Source: DASUAO01 sp035763745
GTDB lineage: Bacteria; Actinomycetota; Acidimicrobiia; IMCC26256; PALSA-555
Assembly: GCA_035763745.1 (NCBI GenBank)
Contig: DASUAO010000008.1
Location: forward strand, 1 to 18,542
DNA: 18,542 nucleotides
Reading direction: 5' to 3'
In this document: positions 15,165 to 18,542 of the stretch, in pieces
Position numbering within the stretch: the stretch's first letter is position 1
Layout of the letters: the number at the start of each line of letters is the position of its first letter
Notes under the pieces: model-generated
Told to the model about the DNA's origin: nothing
Database searches by the model: none
The model's input: the letters and a program-made list of their open reading frames with translations, nothing else
Program-made: the position numbers and the translations under genes

Positions 15165-16192
15165 CGGATGCCGTCGAGCTCGGCCTTGGCCTCGCGCAGC
15201 ATCAGCGTCGGGACGATCGACTCGGGCCGGGCACCGTCATAGAGGACGGCCCCGACGATCGCAGCGATCGGCGCGTCCACGCCGTTGCGCCGTGCGAGCT
15301 CGAGCACCGCCGGAGTGCTCTTCACACCTTCGGCGACCATGTTCATCTCGGCGACGATCTCGTCGAGGGGACGCCCGCAGCCGAGCTGGAACCCGACATG
15401 GCGGTTCCTGCTCTGCTCGCTCGTGCAGGTTGCCACGAGGTCTCCCATCCCTGCGAGGCCCGAGAACGTGAGTGGGTCGCCGCCGAGCGCGACGCCGAGC
15501 CGCGCGAGCTCGGCGAGCCCGCGGGTCATCAAGGCGGCCTTCGTGTTGTCGCCGTAGCCGAGGCCGGCGGCGATCCCGGTCGCGATGGCGATGACGTTCT
15601 TCAACGCGCCGGCGATCTCGCACCCGACGACATCGGGGTTCGTGTACACGCGGAAGGAGTTCGTCATGCACAGCTGCTGGAGCTGCGACGCCGCATCGGG
15701 ATCACCGATCGCGACCACGGACGCAGTCGGCTGTCCTTCGGCGACCTCCCGGGCGAGGTTCGGTCCGGTCAGGACACCGATGCGGTCCTTGCGGTGGTCC
15801 GGGAGCACCTCGGCGATGACCTCGGTCATGCGCAGGTACGTCCCCTGCTCCACGCCCTTCGACAGGCTCAGGATCGCGACGTCGGCGTCGATCTCACTGC
15901 TCGCCTCGGCGAGCACCGCCCGCAGGCCGTGCGACGGGACACCGATGATCACGGTCGACACACCCTCGCATGCAGCGACGAGGTCGGCCGTCGACCGGAG
16001 CTGGTCCGGGAGCGCGATCCCGGCCAGGTAGCGCGGGTTCTCGTGGCAGGTGTCGATCGTTGCCGCGAGATCCGGATCCCGGGCCCACAGCGTGACGTCG
16101 GCATGCTCGGCGACGATCGCCGCGACGGCGGTCCCCCACGACCCGGCGCCGATCACGACCGCGCGACCGGCAGACCCCCGACGCGGACTCAT
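15161..16192 (-). CDS. gpsA: NAD(P)H-dependent glycerol-3-phosphate dehydrogenase
   Basis: The 343-residue cytoplasmic enzyme reduces dihydroxyacetone phosphate to sn-glycerol 3-phosphate, the backbone for phospholipids. The Rossmann motif is VIGAGSWGTAVA (13-24), the substrate region holds LSLSKGVEQGT (108-118) and VLTGPNLAREVAEG (140-153), the catalytic lysine is Lys198 (GALKNVIAIATGI), and the family signature GLAGMGDLVATCTSEQSRNR (245-264) is complete. Length is normal (330-345). ATG 16192 overlaps the stop of the plsC-like gene (ATGA), and its stop overlaps the TTG of the next gene, so all three are likely translationally coupled. Confidence 0.97.
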   Translation of the reverse strand: MSPRRGSAGRAVVIGAGSWGTAVAAIVAEHADVTLWARDPDLAATIDTCHENPRYLAGIALPDQLRSTADLVAACEGVSTVIIGVPSHGLRAVLAEASSEIDADVAILSLSKGVEQGTYLRMTEVIAEVLPDHRKDRIGVLTGPNLAREVAEGQPTASVVAIGDPDAASQLQQLCMTNSFRVYTNPDVVGCEIAGALKNVIAIATGIAAGLGYGDNTKAALMTRGLAELARLGVALGGDPLTFSGLAGMGDLVATCTSEQSRNRHVGFQLGCGRPLDEIVAEMNMVAEGVKSTPAVLELARRNGVDAPIAAIVGAVLYDGARPESIVPTLMLREAKAELDGIR

Positions 16193-16911
16193 GGGCGTGC
16201 TCCTGCGCTGCTCACAGCCGGGCGGGCGACCGCGGTGTGCTCGTCACGGCGCCACCAGTCGTCCTCGCCGGGGCGCGGCCGTTGGGGATAGATCGCGCGG
16301 GCTCGCCCGACGCACGCCGCGATCGCTTCCATGATCCGATCCGTCGCCGCGTAGAGATCTTCCGCTGGATCGACGCGGACCGGCGCTCCGACGACTGCCG
16401 TCACCGCGACGCCTGTCCGCCACCGGGGCTTGCGGCCCGTGAACAGGATGCGATGGCCACCCCACAGTCCGACCGGTGTCACCGGGACCCCGGAGGCGGC
16501 GGCCAGGCGCGCGGTCCCGGTCTTCCCCGCCATGAGTTCGAGATCGAGCGAGATCGTCCCCTCCGGGAAGACGGTCACACACTCCCCGGCGCCCAGCGCC
16601 GCGACCGCCGCGTCGAGTGACGAGGCCGCGTCCGCCGTGTTGCGCTGCACGGGGATCTGGCGGATCCGGCGGAGCGCCCACGCCACAGCGGGCTTGTCGA
16701 AGAGCTCGGCCTTGGCGAGGAACCGGATCCGGCGGCGGCGGCGATCGGCGACGTACGCGAGGAGGAGCGGGTCGAGGTACGAGACGTGGTTGCTCGCGAG
16801 CACGACCGGTCCGTGCGTGGGGATGCGATGCGCGCCTTCGATCGTCCAGCGCAGTCCATGTCGCAACGGCGGGACGAGCGCGCCGCGCGCCAAGGCGTAG
16901 ACCGGCTCCAC
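16189..16911 (-). CDS. plsC: 1-acylglycerol-3-phosphate acyltransferase (PlsC-like)
   Basis: The 240-residue protein has the PlsC acyltransferase signature: ASNHVSYLDPLLL (39-51) with the HxxxxD catalytic pair His42/Asp47, FLAKAELFDKP (64-74), and VFPEGTIS (114-121) for glycerophosphate binding. It would add the second acyl chain to lysophosphatidic acid at the inner membrane face; other acyl acceptors are possible. No long transmembrane helix is present, but the N-terminal 20 residues and a basic patch (RRRRRIRF, 57-64) could support membrane binding. GTG 16911 is chosen because TATGCT lies 6 nt upstream and the family N-terminus follows; the longer frame is antisense to the cofC-like gene. 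It is the first gene of the plsC-gpsA-unknown operon. The symbol denotes family, not proven acyl-acceptor specificity. Confidence 0.88.
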   Translation of the reverse strand: MEPVYALARGALVPPLRHGLRWTIEGAHRIPTHGPVVLASNHVSYLDPLLLAYVADRRRRRIRFLAKAELFDKPAVAWALRRIRQIPVQRNTADAASSLDAAVAALGAGECVTVFPEGTISLDLELMAGKTGTARLAAASGVPVTPVGLWGGHRILFTGRKPRWRTGVAVTAVVGAPVRVDPAEDLYAATDRIMEAIAACVGRARAIYPQRPRPGEDDWWRRDEHTAVARPAVSSAGARP

Positions 16912-16932
16912 GCCGGTAGCATACGCAGGCCG
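16912..16932. promoter_or_regulatory. 21-bp divergent promoter with overlapping opposite -10 boxes
   Basis: TATGCT on the minus strand (16923-16918) and TAGCAT on the plus strand (16917-16922) share five base pairs. The first is 6 nt from the GTG of plsC (leaderless); the second is 10 nt from the ATG of the cofC-like gene, leaving at most a few leader bases. Confidence 0.5.
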
Positions 16933-17577
16933 ATGGGCCTTCCTGCAGCGTCCTCTCGACCGAACTCCGACGACGCGCCGGGTCACGGCGACCATGTCGC
17001 ACCTGTGGGGGTCGTCATCCCGATCCGGTCCTTCCGCGGGGCGAAGGAGCGACTCGCCGGGCGCCTGTCCGACGTCGCACGGGCGGACCTCGCCCGCGAC
17101 CTCGCCACCCGCGTGGTGCGTGCCGCGGCACCGCTTCCGGTCGCGGTCGTGTCGTCGGCTCCCGAAGTCCGCGCCTGGGCGCTCGAGGTGGGCGCCGAGG
17201 TCCTCGACGATCCCGGCACCGGGCTCGACGCCGCCGCGGCAGCCGGGTCCGACCATCTCGGGGATCGGGGGTTCCGCCGCGCGATCGTGGCGCACGCAGA
17301 CCTCCCGGACGCGGGCCCCCTCGCGCCGCTCGCCGAGGGCATCGGGCTCCGCGATCTCGTACTCGTCCCCTGTCACCGCGACGACGGCACGAACGTGTGC
17401 TCCATCCCCCTCCCGCGAACCTTCCCGTTCTCCTACGGACCCGGCTCCTTCCGGCGCCACCAGATGAGCGCACAGGAGCTGGGGCTCGACGTCGTCGTCG
17501 TGCGCCGCGTCGACCTGGCCTTCGACATCGACGTTCCGGACGACTACGACCTGCTCCTGGCGCGGAGCCGAGCATGA
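16933..17577 (+). CDS. cofC: CofC/FbiD-like guanylyltransferase of coenzyme F420 biosynthesis
   Basis: The 214-residue protein resembles CofC/FbiD, which joins GTP to 2-phospholactate or phosphoenolpyruvate to give the activated precursor that is moved onto the deazaflavin Fo. The core starts at VGVVIPIRSFRGAKERLAGRLS (25-46), the nucleotidyltransferase opening. Later motifs are AIVAHADLPDAGPL (117-130), DDGTNVCSIPL (150-160), FSYGPGSFRRHQMSA (166-180) and FDIDVPDDYDLL (197-208). Length is near the family norm. The first 24 residues look disordered and a GTG at 17005 would remove them; ATG 16933 is kept because the divergent -10 box fits it. Its TGA overlaps the ATG of the next gene (ATGA). 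Whether lactate- or PEP-type substrate is used cannot be read. Confidence 0.85.
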   Translation: MGLPAASSRPNSDDAPGHGDHVAPVGVVIPIRSFRGAKERLAGRLSDVARADLARDLATRVVRAAAPLPVAVVSSAPEVRAWALEVGAEVLDDPGTGLDAAAAAGSDHLGDRGFRRAIVAHADLPDAGPLAPLAEGIGLRDLVLVPCHRDDGTNVCSIPLPRTFPFSYGPGSFRRHQMSAQELGLDVVVVRRVDLAFDIDVPDDYDLLLARSRA

Positions 17578-18314
17578 TCACGGTCGGCGCTTCGACCGGG
17601 CTCACGGTCCCGGACCGGGTGCTCGCGATCGGCGCCCACCCCGACGACATCGAGTTCGGGTGCGGTGCGACGTTGGCGAAGTGGAGCGCAGCCGGCGCCG
17701 AGGTGCACCTGCTCGTGCTCACCGATGGCTCGAAGGGGACGTGGGACGCGAACGCCGACACGGCCGCGCTGGTCTCCACACGCCAGCTCGAGCAACGGGC
17801 AGCGGCCAACGCGCTCGGCGCCGTCGGCGTCGTCCACCTCGGGGCGGTCGACGGCGAGCTCCAGAACGACGTCGAGACACGCCGGCACGTGTGCGGCGTG
17901 ATCCGCACCGTCCGACCCGACGTCGTCCTCGGCCATGACCCGTGGAAGCGCTACCGGCTCCATCCGGACCACCGGCGAGCCGGTGATGTCACCATCGAGT
18001 CGATCGTCGCGGCGCGGGACCCGCACTTCTTCCCGGGCCACGATGACCCGCATCGACCCTCGACCCTCGTGCTGTTCGAGGCCGAGGTCGTGGACCACGT
18101 CGAGGACGTCACCGAGCACCTGGACGCGAAGGTCGCGGCGCTCCTCGCGCACCGGAGCCAGTGGCGGTCGACGATGGGGATCGATGAGGAGGCCGACGAC
18201 GTCGACGAGCGACGCGCGGAGTTCGGTGCCCGCATCCGGACCGAAGCGCTCGCCGCGGCGGCCGATGCCGGCTTCGAGCTCGGCGAGGCGTTCAAGCTCA
18301 TCAAGCCGCTCTGA
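17574..18314 (+). CDS. PIG-L/LmbE family zinc deacetylase
   Basis: The 246-residue protein has the PIG-L fold: LAIGAHPDDIEFGCG (17-31) with zinc ligands His22 and Asp25 and probable general base Asp24, VLTDGSKG (48-55), TRQLEQRAAANALGAVGVVHLG (69-90), and HDPWKRYRLHPDHRRAG (121-137), where His133 is the third expected ligand. The family deacetylates N-acetylglucosaminyl conjugates, as MshB does in mycothiol synthesis and BshB in bacillithiol synthesis. At 246 aa it is shorter than typical MshB, so another GlcNAc-type or amide substrate is possible. ATG 17574 overlaps the cofC stop (ATGA), implying coupling. The open frame upstream lies inside the cofC-like gene. It ends before a 14-bp duplication and a hairpin. 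Confidence 0.88.
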   Translation: MITVGASTGLTVPDRVLAIGAHPDDIEFGCGATLAKWSAAGAEVHLLVLTDGSKGTWDANADTAALVSTRQLEQRAAANALGAVGVVHLGAVDGELQNDVETRRHVCGVIRTVRPDVVLGHDPWKRYRLHPDHRRAGDVTIESIVAARDPHFFPGHDDPHRPSTLVLFEAEVVDHVEDVTEHLDAKVAALLAHRSQWRSTMGIDEEADDVDERRAEFGARIRTEALAAAADAGFELGEAFKLIKPL

Positions 18315-18342
18315 CACCCTGAACCGGGCACCCTGAACCGGA
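18315..18342. repeat. 14-bp tandem duplication directly after the deacetylase stop
   Basis: CACCCTGAACCGGG is followed at once by CACCCTGAACCGGA, 13 of 14 bases identical. It starts on the base after the TGA stop codon and is non-coding. Confidence 0.8.
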
Positions 18343-18347
18343 CGCGA

Positions 18348-18373
18348 CGAGGGGGCCCCGGAGGGCCCCCTCG
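18348..18373. terminator. GC-rich hairpin between convergent genes
   Basis: An 11-bp perfect stem (18348-18358 pairing with 18363-18373, CGAGGGGGCCC) closes a 4-nt loop. There is no T-tract on either side, as often seen in high-GC actinobacteria. It sits between the stops of the PIG-L gene (plus) and the Lys-rich gene (minus), so it may end transcription from both sides. Confidence 0.7.
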
Positions 18374-18393
18374 AAGTCGTACCGGGCGGCTGC

Positions 18394-18542
18394 CTACTTG
18401 CGCTTGGCTGCCTTCTTGCGACGCTTGGCCGGAGCCTTCTTCGCCGCTGCCTTCTTGCGACGCTTGGCCGGAGCCTTCTTCGCCGCTGCCTTCTTGCGAC
18501 GCTTGGCCGGAGCCTTCTTCGCCGCTGCCTTCTTGCGACGCT
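18394..18542 (-). CDS. Partial protein with Lys/Arg/Ala/Pro-rich tail (HU/histone H1-like)
   Basis: Only the last 49 codons are in the window; the gene runs off the right edge. The tail is a 13-residue repeat AKRRKKAAAKKAP repeated about three times, ending in KAAKRK and a TAG stop. Such low-complexity basic tails bind DNA and are known on actinobacterial HU proteins (HupB/HupS), histone H1-like proteins and the ends of some topoisomerase I proteins; the visible part cannot tell these apart. The other frames of this repeat give less sensible products, and this frame ends in a proper stop just beyond the hairpin. The folded domain is not visible. Confidence 0.75.
   Translation of the reverse strand, partial: RRKKAAAKKAPAKRRKKAAAKKAPAKRRKKAAAKKAPAKRRKKAAKRK
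18412..18542. repeat. Perfect 39-bp tandem repeat (three full copies plus 14 bp)
   Basis: Units at 18412-18450, 18451-18489 and 18490-18528 are identical base for base, and a fourth begins at 18529. Each encodes 13 residues of the basic tail on the minus strand, so the reading frame is kept. Confidence 0.95.

Noticed and set aside
14774..16291. 505-codon plus-strand open frame opposite gpsA and the unknown gene
   Set aside because: gpsA motifs on the other strand are complete, so this is an antisense shadow.
18412..18542. CRISPR array
   Set aside because: The repeats are contiguous with no spacers and encode a regular basic peptide in frame.

Overview
This is an 18.5 kb stretch of very GC-rich bacterial chromosome, densely packed with genes on both strands. 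The content points to an actinobacterium (Actinomycetota), possibly an Acidimicrobiia-like lineage: a LexA box of the GAAC-N4-GTTC type in front of an imuA-imuB mutagenesis cassette, a CofC/FbiD-type F420 gene, a TIGR03086 DinB-like protein, an SCO6745-family protein, a Lys/Arg/Ala-rich nucleoid-protein-like tail, frequent GTG starts, and several start codons sitting 6-8 nt behind a TANNNT -10 box. The phylum is fairly safe; the class is a guess. No tRNA, rRNA, insertion sequence, phage gene or CRISPR array was seen. No gap longer than 300 bp lacks a gene; the longest is 111 bp.

Layout. 1-2802: a cut-off minus-strand gene, a BCP-type peroxiredoxin, a DUF3237 protein and an ABC-F ATPase. 2820-5456: an exported alpha/beta hydrolase (minus) diverging from a winged-helix methyltransferase (plus). 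5466-7847: imuB and imuA (minus), overlapping by 8 bp, under a promoter whose 17-bp spacer is filled by a LexA box. 7867-11103: five minus-strand housekeeping or accessory genes (Nfu-N-like protein, TIGR03086 protein, RNase HII, SCO6745 protein, HAD phosphatase). 11174-13936: a GH38 alpha-mannosidase (plus). 13959-16911: a tightly coupled minus-strand operon of plsC-like acyltransferase, gpsA and an uncharacterised 401-aa protein. 16933-18314: a coupled plus-strand pair of CofC/FbiD-like nucleotidyltransferase and PIG-L deacetylase. 18348-18373: a hairpin between convergent genes. 18394-18542: the end of a gene made of perfect 39-bp repeats encoding a basic tail.

How genes work together. ImuA and ImuB are accessory factors of DnaE2-dependent translesion synthesis; dnaE2 is not in the window. 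GpsA makes glycerol 3-phosphate and the PlsC-like enzyme acylates glycerophosphate, so their operon is a phospholipid-precursor unit that also carries an unknown protein. The CofC-like enzyme makes the activated intermediate for coenzyme F420 side-chain assembly, and its stop codon overlaps the start of a zinc deacetylase of the mycothiol-pathway superfamily. I see no clear new multi-gene defence or biosynthetic system. The most open items are the unknown gene behind gpsA, the cofC/PIG-L coupling, the stand-alone Nfu-N-like protein and the repeat-built basic tail.
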